From Paenibacillus sp. FSL W8-0186 (GTDB lineage Bacteria; Bacillota; Bacilli; Paenibacillales; Paenibacillaceae): a DNA stretch of 64,000 bases. The stretch is taken from contig NZ_CP150207.1 of NCBI RefSeq assembly GCF_037969765.1, forward strand, positions 2,590,001 through 2,654,000, read 5' to 3'. The notes under the pieces were generated by a model, which had not been told where the DNA came from, made no database searches, and was given only the letters and a program-made list of their open reading frames with translations. Shown piece by piece: positions 55,441 to 64,000 of the stretch. Numbering within the stretch: position 1 is the first letter of the stretch; each line of letters starts with the position of its first letter. The translations under genes were made by a program, and so were the position numbers.

Positions 55441-56037
55441 ATGAGTCAATTTTTGGACGAAATCAAAGTAAGACGCAGTGTGTACGCTATTAGCAAGGAA
55501 GAGGTTATTTCGGATCAACGTGTAGAAGAAATCGTTGCCGAGGCCGTACTACACACGCCGTCATCCTTCAACTCGCAAAGCGCGCGCGTAGTCGTTCTGT
55601 TCGGTGAGCAGCACGACAAGCTGTGGGATATTACGAAAGAAACGCTGAGAGCAATCGTACCGGCAGACAGCTTCGGACCGACCGAAGAGAAGATGGCTGC
55701 ATTCCGCAGCGGGCGCGGCACGGTACTCTTCTTTGAGGATCAAGAAGTCATTCAAGGGCTTCAAGAGCAATTCGCGCTGTACAAAGACAATTTCCCCGTG
55801 TGGTCTGAACAATCTTCGGGCATGCTGCAATTCGTAATATGGACAGCCCTGGCTAACGAAGGCGTTGGCGCTTCGCTGCAGCACTATAATCCGCTGATCG
55901 ACGAGAAGGTTCAGCAGGAATGGAACATTCCGGCTTCCTGGAAGCTGATCGCGCAAATGCCGTTTGGCAAACCAGTAGCCGAGCCGGGAGAGAAGCCATT
56001 CAATCCGATTGAAAGCCGTTTGAAAGTATTTAAGTAA
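55441..56037 (+). CDS. Nitroreductase-family protein
   Basis: FMN-dependent reductase of 198 residues of the YfkO/YdgI-like nitroreductase group: RRSVYAI near the N-terminus (phosphate-binding arginines), TPSSFNSQSARVVVL (~40-54), ALANEGVGASLQHYNPL and QMPFGKPVAEPG in the C-terminal half. These enzymes reduce nitro compounds or quinones. The start ATG 55441 follows AAGGAGAA. It stands alone. Confidence 0.88.
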   Translation: MSQFLDEIKVRRSVYAISKEEVISDQRVEEIVAEAVLHTPSSFNSQSARVVVLFGEQHDKLWDITKETLRAIVPADSFGPTEEKMAAFRSGRGTVLFFEDQEVIQGLQEQFALYKDNFPVWSEQSSGMLQFVIWTALANEGVGASLQHYNPLIDEKVQQEWNIPASWKLIAQMPFGKPVAEPGEKPFNPIESRLKVFK

Positions 56038-56052
56038 TCGCACTGTAAACAT

Positions 56053-56091
56053 AAAAAGGGAAGGCATCCTGAAGATGCTTTCCCTTTTTCT
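56053..56091. terminator. Bidirectional intrinsic terminator
   Basis: 16-bp stem (56053-56068 / 56074-56089) built on AAAAAGGGAA and TTCCCTTTTT with one G-U pair. It lies between nitroreductase and SgrR-like genes. Confidence 0.9.
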
Positions 56092-56100
56092 TGCACTCCG

Positions 56101-57924
56101 TTATTCGTCGCAATCACATATTGGCGAGGTCAGCCAGATATCCTTGAAATCCATCCAGCCCAGGCGGTTAATGCCGATTCCGCGGATGGAGGGGTGGACA
56201 TAGGTATTGATTTTGCGGTGAACGAGAAACAAAAATTGAGCCTCGTCCTGCAGCCGGAACTCGATTTGCTGAAAAAGAGCACTGCGCGCCTCGATCGAGG
56301 CCGTCGCCAAAATTTCCTTGGCAATCCCAAATATCCATCTGCGCAAATTGTGCTCCATGTGGTTATAAATAAAACTCTGGCTTTGAAGGTAAGTTTCCAA
56401 CTGGCATACCTCGTCATCCGCGAAGGCAAGGCAGGTCAATATGCAGTCGGCTTCCGCGCCAATGCCTTCGTCACTACACTCGCTGACCGTAACATAATTT
56501 ATACGGACATTTATACCGACTGAAGCGCATTGCTCCGCAAACCAGCTGGCATCCTCGCTTTGATGAAGGGTCGTAATCAGGTCAAGCGGGGTTCCGTCAT
56601 AGCCGGATTCCTGAAGCAGCTGCAGGGCGGCGTCCCGGTCATACCGGAATGCGCTGCTGGCGAGGCGTTCCTCGCGGGGCAAGAAACCTCGGGCAGGAGC
56701 TCCTCGCTCCACATCTTGAATCAGCTGCCTTCGGTCGATAATCAGATTCACGGCCTGGCGGAACGACAAGGACTGCTGCGGGCCTGGTTTGTTGCGGTTC
56801 CAGCTTATCAGGCTGCAGTTCTTCCCCAAGCTTTCGATTTGGTTCCAATCCTTCTCCGGCTTGCTTGGAAACCGTGCCTCGTTGTCGATAAGCTTCTCCC
56901 ATCTCAGCCTGGAAGAACCGGGGATCTCTTCGGGAAGGATGACGATGTTCACCGCATCCAGGTAGGCCCTTCCTAGGAAATACTCGGTGTTCACGGAAAG
57001 GTTGATGAGGTTCGAACTCCAATGGGTCAGCCGAAAAGCGCCCGTGCCGATAGGCATCCTCCAGAACTTCTCTTCATCCTCGCTGACCAAATCTGCGGGC
57101 AAAATCGCCGCGCATGCGGAGCAGAGCATACGCGGGAGCAGCCAATTGGGCTGCTTCAGAACGATTTTGACCGTAATCGGGTTCAGCGCCTCGACGCGGT
57201 CCATTGTAAAAAGCAGCCATTCGTTCATTGAGCGATTCCGAAGCCGATTAAAGGTAAATACGACGTCATGAGCAGTCAGCTCGCGTTTATGGTGGAAACG
57301 CACGCCTTTTCGGAGGTGAAAAACCCACTGTGTTCCATCATCATTGCTCTCCCAATGATGGGCGAGCATCGGTACGACCTTCGAATTTTCATCGGATTCG
57401 TATTGCACGAGCCGATCGAATATTTGTCGTGTGAGATGAGCGTCAAAGCTATGGAACAGATTGGCGGGATCAAGCGTCAGCGGGGCACGGTATACCGGCA
57501 AGCGGAACAAATCGATGCAGCCTGCTGAATTGGAATTTTCCTCTTCGCTGTAGCCAAACTGGCCATTGAGCCACTTCATGAACTGATCGAGAACCACCAG
57601 GTCCTCCTCATACTGATTCAGCACCTCAAACGCGGTCCGGTATTCGCCTTTGTCGGCCAGGCGCTGTGCATACTGAAGAAGAAACTCGTCTCGCGGGACG
57701 CGGAACTCGATCCGCGAGCGGTTGCCGCGTCCTCGTCCAGGGTGCCATACAATGAGCTCTTCCTCTTCGAGCTTGCGGACGATCAGCTTGACATTCCTCT
57801 CTGTGCAATGAAACAGCTTGGTCAATTCGTTTAAAGTGACTTCCTTGTCCATGACAGAGCCAGCCGGGATATCCCTCGCGATATATTCATTCAATAGTGC
57901 CAAATAACGTTCTTCTGTAAGCAT
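56101..57924 (-). CDS. SgrR-like regulator: winged helix fused to ABC-type solute-binding domain
   Basis: A 607-residue cytoplasmic regulator. It has an N-terminal SgrR-type helix-turn-helix (~1-90, TLNELTKLFHCTERNVKLI, then the basic HPGRGRGNRSR), a short linker and an SBP_bac_5 solute-binding domain (~150-600, VPMLAHHWESNDDGTQWVFH and ELTAHDVVFTFNRL). It lacks a signal peptide, so the binding domain serves as an internal sensor. In enterobacteria SgrR responds to glucose-phosphate stress; in Bacillales the signal is unknown. The start is ATG 57924, though no strong ribosome site is obvious upstream. No transporter lies next to it. Confidence 0.85.
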   Translation of the reverse strand: MLTEERYLALLNEYIARDIPAGSVMDKEVTLNELTKLFHCTERNVKLIVRKLEEEELIVWHPGRGRGNRSRIEFRVPRDEFLLQYAQRLADKGEYRTAFEVLNQYEEDLVVLDQFMKWLNGQFGYSEEENSNSAGCIDLFRLPVYRAPLTLDPANLFHSFDAHLTRQIFDRLVQYESDENSKVVPMLAHHWESNDDGTQWVFHLRKGVRFHHKRELTAHDVVFTFNRLRNRSMNEWLLFTMDRVEALNPITVKIVLKQPNWLLPRMLCSACAAILPADLVSEDEEKFWRMPIGTGAFRLTHWSSNLINLSVNTEYFLGRAYLDAVNIVILPEEIPGSSRLRWEKLIDNEARFPSKPEKDWNQIESLGKNCSLISWNRNKPGPQQSLSFRQAVNLIIDRRQLIQDVERGAPARGFLPREERLASSAFRYDRDAALQLLQESGYDGTPLDLITTLHQSEDASWFAEQCASVGINVRINYVTVSECSDEGIGAEADCILTCLAFADDEVCQLETYLQSQSFIYNHMEHNLRRWIFGIAKEILATASIEARSALFQQIEFRLQDEAQFLFLVHRKINTYVHPSIRGIGINRLGWMDFKDIWLTSPICDCDE

Positions 57925-58070
57925 AAAAATACCACCTCATTGCGGTATAAATTGGGCTTGATCCTCTAAAAGGGGAATTACTTGTTCAATAGTGTACTCT
58001 TTTTCTTCCTGATTTTGAAGCAGATAATGGAAATATATATAAAGGGTCCAAAAGTAAGGGGTGGGAGAGA

Positions 58071-58244
58071 ATGTACACAGAGGAGTTATATCGTTTAGAA
58101 AGAGATCTGAAGTTGTTTCATCATCATCCACAGCAATACAGAGTGAATGAGGAAGGCAGAATCGTTGGATTGAAGAGGCGGCCAATGAAGAGGAGGGCAG
58201 CACTTCGCTTGCTGCGTTCTTTCGCCAGCTTGGTGAAATTCTAA
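58071..58244 (+). CDS. Small basic protein of 57 residues, unknown function
   Basis: ATG 58071 to TAA 58242-58244. GGGTGGGAGAG precedes it. The product (starting MYTEELYRLERDLKLFHHHP) is helical and rich in arginine and lysine, with RPMKRRAALRLL near the end. A strong terminator directly after it supports a real gene. No family recognised; a longer minus-strand frame over it is a worse candidate. Confidence 0.55.
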   Translation: MYTEELYRLERDLKLFHHHPQQYRVNEEGRIVGLKRRPMKRRAALRLLRSFASLVKF

Positions 58245-58280
58245 GGCGACGACGGGGAAACCCGTCGTCGCCTCGTCTTT
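58244..58280 (+). terminator. Intrinsic terminator with GAAA tetraloop
   Basis: Perfect 13-bp stem AGGCGACGACGGG (58244-58256) / CCCGTCGTCGCCT (58261-58273) with a GAAA loop, then CGTCTTTGTTT. Confidence 0.9.
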
Positions 58281-58319
58281 GTTTGATATAGAAATCGGTA
58301 AAAGATGAAGATGATAACC

Positions 58320-59294
58320 TCAAGCGAGCGCCTTGCGGAATTCTTCCGTTATAAGGGGAACTACCTCGAATAAGTCACCGACGATCCCGTAATCCGCTAT
58401 TCTGAAGATCGGGGCTTCCGGGTCTTTATTGATGGCGATAATGATCCCGGAGTGGCTCATGCCCGCTAAATGCTGGATGGCACCGCTTATTCCGCACGCG
58501 ATGTAAATTTGCGGCGTGACTACTTTGCCGGTTTGGCCGATTTGCAGCGCGTAATCGCAGTATCCGGCATCACATGCTCCGCGGGAAGCGCCGACTGCTC
58601 CGCCCAGCACCTCGGCAAGCTGTTCGAGCGGCTTAAAGCCTTCCGCGCTCTTCACGCCGCGGCCGCCGGAGACGACGATTTGCGCTTCGGCCAAATCGAC
58701 GCGCCCCGACGCTTTGGTAATGACATCTTTAATTATAGTTCTAAGATTGACGGGAGCTGTGTATGCATGCTGAATAATTTCCCCAGGGGAGCCTGCTTCC
58801 GCGGCGGGAGGGATGTTGTTGGGCCGTACAGTGATAATATGCGGACCGTTGATGAATCGCTTCTGCTCGAAGGCTTTACCCGCATAAACAGGCCGTGTAA
58901 AAAGAAGCTCGGAGCCGTTTCTGTGTATGGCTGTCACATCGGAGATTTGCCCGGCCTGAAAATGGGCGGCCAGCATGGGGGCGAGATCCCGTCCCATCGC
59001 AGTATGGCCAAGGACAATGGCGCAGGGCTCCAAGGACTCCAGCACGGGAATGATGGCGGAGCAGTATGTTTCGGCTAAATAATGCTCCAAATCAGGATGA
59101 TCCAAGACATGCACTTGCCCGGATACGTAACGGGACAGCTGGCTGGCTGGCTCGGACAAATTATGCCCAAGAAGCAAGGCGGAGATCCTATCGCCTTCTT
59201 CGGCGGTGAGCCGCGCCGCTTCGATCGCCTCCAGGCAGACCTGGCGGAGCTGCCCGCTGCGCACCTCCGCGATGACCACATAATGTTTGCTCAT
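58320..59294 (-). CDS. etfA: Electron transfer flavoprotein, alpha subunit
   Basis: Alpha subunit (324 residues) of the ETF heterodimer that accepts electrons from acyl-CoA dehydrogenases. It has the N-terminal adenine-nucleotide-like domain and the C-terminal FAD domain with [62 protein letters not shown] (read in two parts) and the closing [20 protein letters not shown]. It begins at ATG 59294 after GGGAGG, 21 bases after etfB. The operon etfB-etfA with fadR upstream is minus strand. Confidence 0.95.
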   Translation of the reverse strand: MSKHYVVIAEVRSGQLRQVCLEAIEAARLTAEEGDRISALLLGHNLSEPASQLSRYVSGQVHVLDHPDLEHYLAETYCSAIIPVLESLEPCAIVLGHTAMGRDLAPMLAAHFQAGQISDVTAIHRNGSELLFTRPVYAGKAFEQKRFINGPHIITVRPNNIPPAAEAGSPGEIIQHAYTAPVNLRTIIKDVITKASGRVDLAEAQIVVSGGRGVKSAEGFKPLEQLAEVLGGAVGASRGACDAGYCDYALQIGQTGKVVTPQIYIACGISGAIQHLAGMSHSGIIIAINKDPEAPIFRIADYGIVGDLFEVVPLITEEFRKALA

Positions 59295-59315
59295 CGATAT
59301 TCCTCCCTTGGGTTA

Positions 59316-60083
59316 TTAAATCGCTTTGGCATCGGAACGCAGCAGGGATACCAGCTGTGCGGCCTGTTCCTTCAGCTCGCCCTGCAGAATTTGTCCGGCC
59401 TGTCTCTGTGGAGGCAGAGAGAGGGAGATTCGCTCCGTGCGGGGGGCGATTTCCGCATCCGACAAGCCTAGCTCACTTAGTCCAAGCTGGTGAAAAGGCT
59501 TCTTCTTCGCTTTCATAATTCCGGGCAGGGAAGGGTAGCGGGGCTCGTTCAATCCTTGCTGCGCCGTAAAAAGGGCAGGCAGGGCGACCTCGATCGTCTC
59601 GGCGTCGCCTTCCGCATCCCGGAGCACCTTCGCTTTGCCGTCAGCGATCTCCAGCTTTGTGACCGAGGAGACATGGGGGAGATTGAGCAGACGGGCCAAA
59701 CGGACGGCGACTTGCCCCGACCCCTGATCCACGGAAAAATTGCCGCCGAGCACAACATCGGCGGATACTTTGTGCAAATACGCGGCGAGCACGACTGATA
59801 GGCTATATTCGTCTGAAGGAATTCGCTCATCCGAGATCAGCACCGCCTCATCTGCGCCCATGGCCAGGGCGGTTCGCAGCGCCTCGGCAGACCTTTGCGG
59901 GCCAACGGAAACAACCGTGACCTGGCCGCCGTGCAGCTCCTTCAGGCGAAGCGCCTCTTCTACCGCATACTCATCGTAAGGATTAATGATGAACTTGACG
60001 CCATCCTCGGAGATTTCCCCGTCTTGAATCACGATTTTCTCCTCGGTATCGAAGGTTTGTTTCAAAAGCACGAAAATGTTCAT
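59316..60083 (-). CDS. etfB: Electron transfer flavoprotein, beta subunit
   Basis: Beta subunit (255 residues) of the ETF heterodimer. The family signature VLGGNFSVDQGSGQVAVRLA and the AMP-binding-type NPYDEYAVEEALRL are present, with the C-terminal KKKPFHQL segment that interacts with the alpha subunit. It begins at ATG 60083 after AAGGAGGAG. The regulator gene fadR ends upstream, 94 bases away. It passes electrons from beta-oxidation to the FadF-type oxidoreductase. Confidence 0.95.
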   Translation of the reverse strand: MNIFVLLKQTFDTEEKIVIQDGEISEDGVKFIINPYDEYAVEEALRLKELHGGQVTVVSVGPQRSAEALRTALAMGADEAVLISDERIPSDEYSLSVVLAAYLHKVSADVVLGGNFSVDQGSGQVAVRLARLLNLPHVSSVTKLEIADGKAKVLRDAEGDAETIEVALPALFTAQQGLNEPRYPSLPGIMKAKKKPFHQLGLSELGLSDAEIAPRTERISLSLPPQRQAGQILQGELKEQAAQLVSLLRSDAKAI

Positions 60084-60177
60084 GCTGTTTCTCCTCCTTC
60101 ACATTAGTGACCGCGTTATTGACATACGCACTTGTCAAATTTGTCGCCAGATATCCCAAAGCCGATGTCAGTCTACG

Positions 60178-60762
60178 CTAGGAACTCAAGGCCTTGAGGA
60201 AGAAATCGACCGTCTTGTCAACCTGGGCGGAGAGGGAATATTTCCTCCCGGAAATAAGCCACGAGGTCACGACCTCATCCATTGCCCCGAAGATCAGGTG
60301 GCGCGTAAGCTTGGGATCAAGCTCGGGACGGAATGAATTCTCATGAATCCCCTTCTGTACAATATGCTCGATCAGCTGAATATAGGGCTTCACGGATAAG
60401 CCAATCGCCTTGCGCAGCTCAATGGAGCTCTGCCGGAGCTCGATTTGGGTAACGTAGGCGAGATCGACGTTGTTCTCCAGTTCGGTGAAATGGATCTCGC
60501 ATACTTTGCGCAGGGCCTGCTCCGCGGTATCGGTCTCCTGAATGCTGCTGTTGAATCTGTCGACCAGCTTGCCCAAGCGATCCTCAAACAAAGAGATAAG
60601 GATATCTTCCTTCTTCTTGAAATATAAATAAATCGTACCGTCCGCTACTCCGGCCTCCTTCGCGATTTTGGACACCTGAGACCCGTGAAACCCATTCTCG
60701 GCAATGACTTTCTGCGCCGCATCCAAAATCATTTCAAATTTTTCCTGTTTTCTACTTGTCAT
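60178..60762 (-). CDS. fadR: TetR-family regulator of fatty acid oxidation (FadR type)
   Basis: A 194-residue TetR repressor. The helix-turn-helix is at ~10-50 (ILDAAQKVIAENGFHGSQVS, GVADGTIYLYFKKKEDIL), followed by a helical ligand domain. Bacillus FadR releases DNA when long-chain acyl-CoA binds. Here it lies divergent from fadF-fadN and in front of etfB-etfA, next to a palindrome typical of its operators, which supports the assignment. ATG 60762 follows GAGGTGAC. The symbol rests on context and architecture. Confidence 0.85.
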   Translation of the reverse strand: MTSRKQEKFEMILDAAQKVIAENGFHGSQVSKIAKEAGVADGTIYLYFKKKEDILISLFEDRLGKLVDRFNSSIQETDTAEQALRKVCEIHFTELENNVDLAYVTQIELRQSSIELRKAIGLSVKPYIQLIEHIVQKGIHENSFRPELDPKLTRHLIFGAMDEVVTSWLISGRKYSLSAQVDKTVDFFLKALSS

Positions 60763-60796
60763 CAGGTCACCTCAATGCTAATATTTAAACCAACTG

Positions 60797-60814
60797 AATG
60801 AATGCTCATTCATT
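60797..60814. promoter_or_regulatory. Predicted FadR operator
   Basis: Perfect inverted repeat AATGAATG (60797-60804) / CATTCATT (60807-60814) with a 2-base centre. It resembles the Bacillus FadR box (TGAATGAN-TNNTCATTCA type). It lies between the divergent fadR and fadF genes and so could control both. Confidence 0.75.
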
Positions 60815-60887
60815 TTTGATATTATCTTAGGGGAAATGATGGGAAAAGTCAATGTTTGTTCGTTCATCGTCAAGAAGTCCAATCGGT

Positions 60888-60901
60888 TGTAAACGCTATC
60901 T
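60888..60901 (+). promoter_or_regulatory. cre-like box (CcpA) before fadF
   Basis: TGTAAACGCTATCT fits TGWNANCGNTNWCA except for the last base. It lies 50 bases before fadF, consistent with carbon-source repression of beta-oxidation. Confidence 0.5.
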
Positions 60902-60951
60902 AAAGCTTGTCGTCTTAGTTTAACCATTACGGAAGAAAGGACGGAAAGCAT

Positions 60952-63156
60952 ATGACGTGGCAGCTCATTAACTTGGTTTTATTTCTGACGGCAACGGGGC
61001 TCGGCCTATATTTGTTCGCGGTCGTTGTTCATCGCCGTTACAGCTACCTGCGGCTCGGAAAAAGCGTTGAGCTGCGGCAACGCGGCATGGGCAGGGCGGC
61101 TGAATATTTGTCCGAGGTATTCGGCCAAAAGAAGCTGCTGAAGGATCCGCGCAGCGGCCTGATGCATATCGTCATTTTTTACGGATTCATTATTTTGCAG
61201 TTCGGCGCCTTGGATCTGATTGTCAAAGGACTGGCCAAAGGCAGGCATTTGCCCCTTCCTGCCTACGAGTCCTTCGGCCTGCTGCAGGAGATTACGGTTC
61301 TGCTCATTTTGCTGGCTATGGGTTATGCCTTTTATCGCCGTTACGGCGAGAAGCTGTCCCGGCTGAAAAGAGGCTGGAAGCCCAGTATAGTCGTTATGTT
61401 CATCTATTCGCTCATGTTGACCGTTCTGTTCTCGCTCGCCTTCGAACGGCTTTGGCTCGGGCTGGAGCCATCCGGCTACGCCCCCATTTCCTCACTGATC
61501 GCAGCAGCGTTTGCCGGGATACCGCAATCCTCCGCAGCTATCTTCTTTTACCTGTTCTGGTGGCTGCATTTAATCATACTGCTATCCTTCTTAGTTTACG
61601 TACCCCAATCGAAGCATTTTCACATTATTACTGCACCGATTAACCTGTGGCTGCGCCGGAGCGAACCCGCCGGGCGCTTGAAGAAGCTGGATCTCGAAGA
61701 TGAAGAGGCCGAGAGCTTCGGCGCCGGCAGGATCGAGGATTTCACGCAAAAGCAGATGCTCGACTTCTACGCCTGCGTGGAGTGCGGCCGCTGCACAAAC
61801 GCCTGCCCGGCATCGAATACCGGCAAGCCATTGTCACCAATGCATCTGATCACGAAGCTGCGCGATCATTTACAGGAGAAAGGGACTGTGATTACCGGGA
61901 AATCCCCCCAAGTGCCAGCTTTCGCCAATTCCATGCACGGCGCTCATGCCCTTGAGTTTGCGCCCGCAGCTGAACCCCTTCAGCCCGTTTGGTGCGACGA
62001 GGCCGGTATAACCAATATCGCGCCTACGATGGATTGGCATAAAGCCACCTGGAGGCTTCAGGATCAATCATCTCCCGAGGATATAGCCCTGATCGGCGGA
62101 GTGATGACGGAGGAGGAAATTTGGTCCTGCACGACCTGCCGGAACTGTGAGGATCAGTGTCCTGTCGGCAATGAGCACGTTGATAAAATCATCGATTTGC
62201 GCCGACATCTCGTTCTCATGGAAGGCCGTCTCCCGCAGGAAGGACAACGCGCAATGATGAACATCGAACGCCAGGGGAATCCGTGGGGGCTTAGCCGTAC
62301 CGACCGGGCGAACTGGACGGGAGAGGTGGAGGGAATTTCCGTCCCTACAGTCGGGGAGAATCCGAAGTTCGAATATTTGTTTTTCGTCGGGTCGATGGGC
62401 TCTTATGATCAGCGCAGCCGCAAAATATCGAAGGCCTTCGTCCGTCTCCTGCACGAAGCTGGTGTGAGCTTTGCAATTCTCGGCAATGAGGAGAGGAATT
62501 CCGGCGATACGCCGCGGCGGCTAGGCAATGAACTTCTGTATCAACAGCTGTGCCAGGAGAATATCGCTTCCTTTCGCAAGTACGGCGTACGCAAAATCGT
62601 GACCGCCTGTCCGCATACGTTCAATACGCTAAAGAACGAATATCCCGATTTCGGGCTGGAGGAGGTGGATGTACTTCATCATACACAGCTGCTGAGCCGG
62701 CTGGTGACGGAGGGAAGGCTGATTCCGAGACATGAAGTGAACGAGCGCATCACTTACCACGACTCCTGTTATCTTGGCCGATACAACAACGTATATGAGG
62801 AGCCTAGAGCCGTGCTCCGTGCCATTCCCGGCGTTCAGCTTGTTGAAATGGAACGCAGCCGGGAGAACGGCATGTGCTGTGGAGCCGGGGGCGGGCTCAT
62901 GTGGATGGAGGAGAACAGCGGGAAACGGGTCAATGTGGCTAGAACCGAACAGGCGCTTAAGGTAAACCCGAGCTTGATCAGCAGTGCATGCCCTTACTGC
63001 CTTACGATGCTGGAGGATGGCACGAAACTGAAGGAGGCCGATGATACGGTCAAAACAAAGGATGTTGCGGAAATATTGGCGCTGTCCGTGTTTGGCAGTG
63101 ATACGGCAGTTACGGGACAGACGGAAATGATGATTGTTCCGGAGGGAAGCATATAG
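60952..63156 (+). CDS. fadF: FadF-type iron-sulfur oxidoreductase (ETF to quinone)
   Basis: Membrane-bound 734-residue protein thought to move electrons from ETF to menaquinone. It has an N-terminal NarI-like membrane domain with five to six helices (~1-215), two ferredoxin-type clusters at ~280-410 (CVECGRCTNACPASNTGKP; CTTCRNCEDQCPVGNEHV) and two CCG heterodisulfide-reductase domains (HDSCYLGRYNNVYEEPRAVLR ... MCCGAGGGLMWMEE, read in parts). Length and domains match FadF (YwjF) of Bacillus. The start ATG 60952 follows AAAGGACGG. fadN follows after 57 bases. Confidence 0.92.
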   Translation: MTWQLINLVLFLTATGLGLYLFAVVVHRRYSYLRLGKSVELRQRGMGRAAEYLSEVFGQKKLLKDPRSGLMHIVIFYGFIILQFGALDLIVKGLAKGRHLPLPAYESFGLLQEITVLLILLAMGYAFYRRYGEKLSRLKRGWKPSIVVMFIYSLMLTVLFSLAFERLWLGLEPSGYAPISSLIAAAFAGIPQSSAAIFFYLFWWLHLIILLSFLVYVPQSKHFHIITAPINLWLRRSEPAGRLKKLDLEDEEAESFGAGRIEDFTQKQMLDFYACVECGRCTNACPASNTGKPLSPMHLITKLRDHLQEKGTVITGKSPQVPAFANSMHGAHALEFAPAAEPLQPVWCDEAGITNIAPTMDWHKATWRLQDQSSPEDIALIGGVMTEEEIWSCTTCRNCEDQCPVGNEHVDKIIDLRRHLVLMEGRLPQEGQRAMMNIERQGNPWGLSRTDRANWTGEVEGISVPTVGENPKFEYLFFVGSMGSYDQRSRKISKAFVRLLHEAGVSFAILGNEERNSGDTPRRLGNELLYQQLCQENIASFRKYGVRKIVTACPHTFNTLKNEYPDFGLEEVDVLHHTQLLSRLVTEGRLIPRHEVNERITYHDSCYLGRYNNVYEEPRAVLRAIPGVQLVEMERSRENGMCCGAGGGLMWMEENSGKRVNVARTEQALKVNPSLISSACPYCLTMLEDGTKLKEADDTVKTKDVAEILALSVFGSDTAVTGQTEMMIVPEGSI

Positions 63157-63213
63157 CTGCCATTCGAGCAAAATCACCTAAAACAGCAAAATGTGTATGG
63201 GAGGGGAAGGAGT

Positions 63214-64000
63214 ATGTTCAAACCGATTACAACTGCGGCCGTCATCGGCTCCGGAATTATGGGCTCGGGGATTGCAGCGCAATTGGCGAATGTGGGAATA
63301 TCGTGCCTTCTGCTGGATATCGTTCCGACACAGCTCACCGAGACCGAAGCCGCAAAGGGGCTGACGCTGGAGGAACCGGCTGTACGAAGCCGGCTTGCCT
63401 CGTCGGCCATCAAGCAGCTGGCGAAGACCAAACCGGCGCCGCTCTATGATGAGCGCTTCGCCAAACGGATTACCCCCGGAAATTTGGAGGATGATCTTCA
63501 CCGCATTTCTGGCGTGGATTGGGTGATCGAGGTCGTGGTCGAGAATCTGGAGGTGAAGCGGAAGCTGCTCAGCGATATCGAGCGGTATTGGCGGCCCGGT
63601 GTTGTCGTCAGCTCCAACACATCCGGGATCTCGATCAACGAGATGACGGAGGGGCGGTCGGAGGACTTCCGGCGTCATTTCCTCGGAACGCATTTCTTTA
63701 ATCCGCCGAGGTATATGAAGCTGCTGGAAATTATTCCCGGAGACAACACAGATCCCGGCGTAGTGGCCAGGATGACCGAATTTGCGGAAAAGAAGCTCGG
63801 CAAGACGGTCGTCCAGGCCAAGGATACGCCGAATTTCATCGCTAATCGGATTGGAACATATGGGCTGCTCGTTACGCTGCGGGAAATGATTGCGAAGCGG
63901 CTGCCGGTGGAAGAGGTCGATGCCGTGACAGGTCCGGCAATGGGGCGGCCGAAGAGCGCGACATTTCGCACGCTCGATCTGGTCGGTCTGGATACGTTCG
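63214..64000 (+). CDS. fadN: 3-hydroxyacyl-CoA dehydrogenase / enoyl-CoA hydratase (partial)
   Basis: N-terminal part of the bifunctional beta-oxidation enzyme; it runs beyond the end of the window. The Rossmann site VIGSGIMGSGIAAQLAN begins at residue 10, the HAD signatures SSNTSGISI and GTHFFNPPRYMKLLEII lie at ~130-170, and KDTPNFIANRIGTYG follows near 205. ATG 63214 is chosen because GAAGGAG precedes it. It is downstream of fadF and probably in the same FadR-controlled transcript; fadA and fadE would be expected next. Confidence 0.92.
   Translation, partial: MFKPITTAAVIGSGIMGSGIAAQLANVGISCLLLDIVPTQLTETEAAKGLTLEEPAVRSRLASSAIKQLAKTKPAPLYDERFAKRITPGNLEDDLHRISGVDWVIEVVVENLEVKRKLLSDIERYWRPGVVVSSNTSGISINEMTEGRSEDFRRHFLGTHFFNPPRYMKLLEIIPGDNTDPGVVARMTEFAEKKLGKTVVQAKDTPNFIANRIGTYGLLVTLREMIAKRLPVEEVDAVTGPAMGRPKSATFRTLDLVGLDTF

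Noticed and set aside
57937-58323. Minus-strand ORF (128 codons) overlapping the 57-residue gene
   Set aside because: No ribosome site and low-complexity start (SSSSF); the plus-strand small gene has a better site and a terminator.

Overview
The window looks like a stretch of chromosome from a Paenibacillus-type member of the Bacillales. Gene products, AGGAGG-type ribosome sites, sigma-A promoters and CcpA cre boxes are all Firmicute-like. A secreted GH9/GH48 cellulase pair with CBM3 modules, fluoride and guanidine riboswitches, a BusR-type regulator and futalosine-route menaquinone genes fit Paenibacillus well. This is inference from gene content, since no rRNA is present. I saw no tRNA, rRNA, CRISPR array, insertion sequence or prophage.

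Layout. 1-3.6 kb: an operon of an unusual regulator (degenerate GGDEF-like domain plus winged helix), an M20 amidohydrolase and a DapA-family aldolase/lyase. 3.7-9.9 kb: a DeoR regulator divergent from a solitary rhamnulose-1-phosphate aldolase, an AraC regulator divergent from a GH3 beta-glucosidase, and mscL. 10-17 kb: a DMT permease, then a two-gene cellulase operon (GH9-CBM3-FN3-CBM3 and GH48-FN3-CBM3) whose 3' modules are near-copies. 17-20.3 kb: DUF817 protein, small membrane protein, SDR, chromate transporter. 20.5-24.2 kb: a BusR-like (GntR + RCK_C) regulator beside an OpuC-type osmolyte ABC transporter. 24.3-27.9 kb: MFS exporter and an arsR-arsB-arsC operon. 28-40.4 kb: mixed metabolic genes and transporters, including a GH13 alpha-glucosidase, an FAD oxidoreductase, ABM and DinB proteins, two GNATs, a GYF_2-like protein, an MFS carrier, a YtkL-type hydrolase and a KDPG aldolase.

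40.5-50.1 kb: two paralogous secreted TIM-barrel proteins carrying a GH18-like DGxxxDxE motif, one with a perfect cre box; a 51-aa conserved-looking ORF; an RpoD paralog without region 1.1; an intracellular trypsin-like protease; a fluoride riboswitch with CLC-F; a PCYCGC lipoprotein next to a SPASM radical SAM enzyme. 50.2-58.3 kb: mqnD, mqnB and namA; a guanidine-I riboswitch with a leader peptide and AT-rich gdnCD; a DUF4062 gene coupled to a small basic protein; a nitroreductase; an SgrR-like regulator; a 57-aa ORF. 58.3-64 kb: beta-oxidation electron transfer and its regulator (etfA, etfB, fadR) divergent from fadF and fadN, which runs off the end.

How the parts work together: the cellulases cut crystalline cellulose outside the cell, GH3 and GH13 enzymes cleave short glucosides inside, and several of these loci carry cre-like boxes. 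A second theme is toxic-ion and stress handling: fluoride, guanidine, arsenate, chromate, osmotic stress (mscL, OpuC). The best candidates for undescribed biology are the GH18-like pair, the DUF4062/small-protein pair, the PCYCGC lipoprotein with its radical SAM neighbour, and the GGDEF-like regulator at the left edge.
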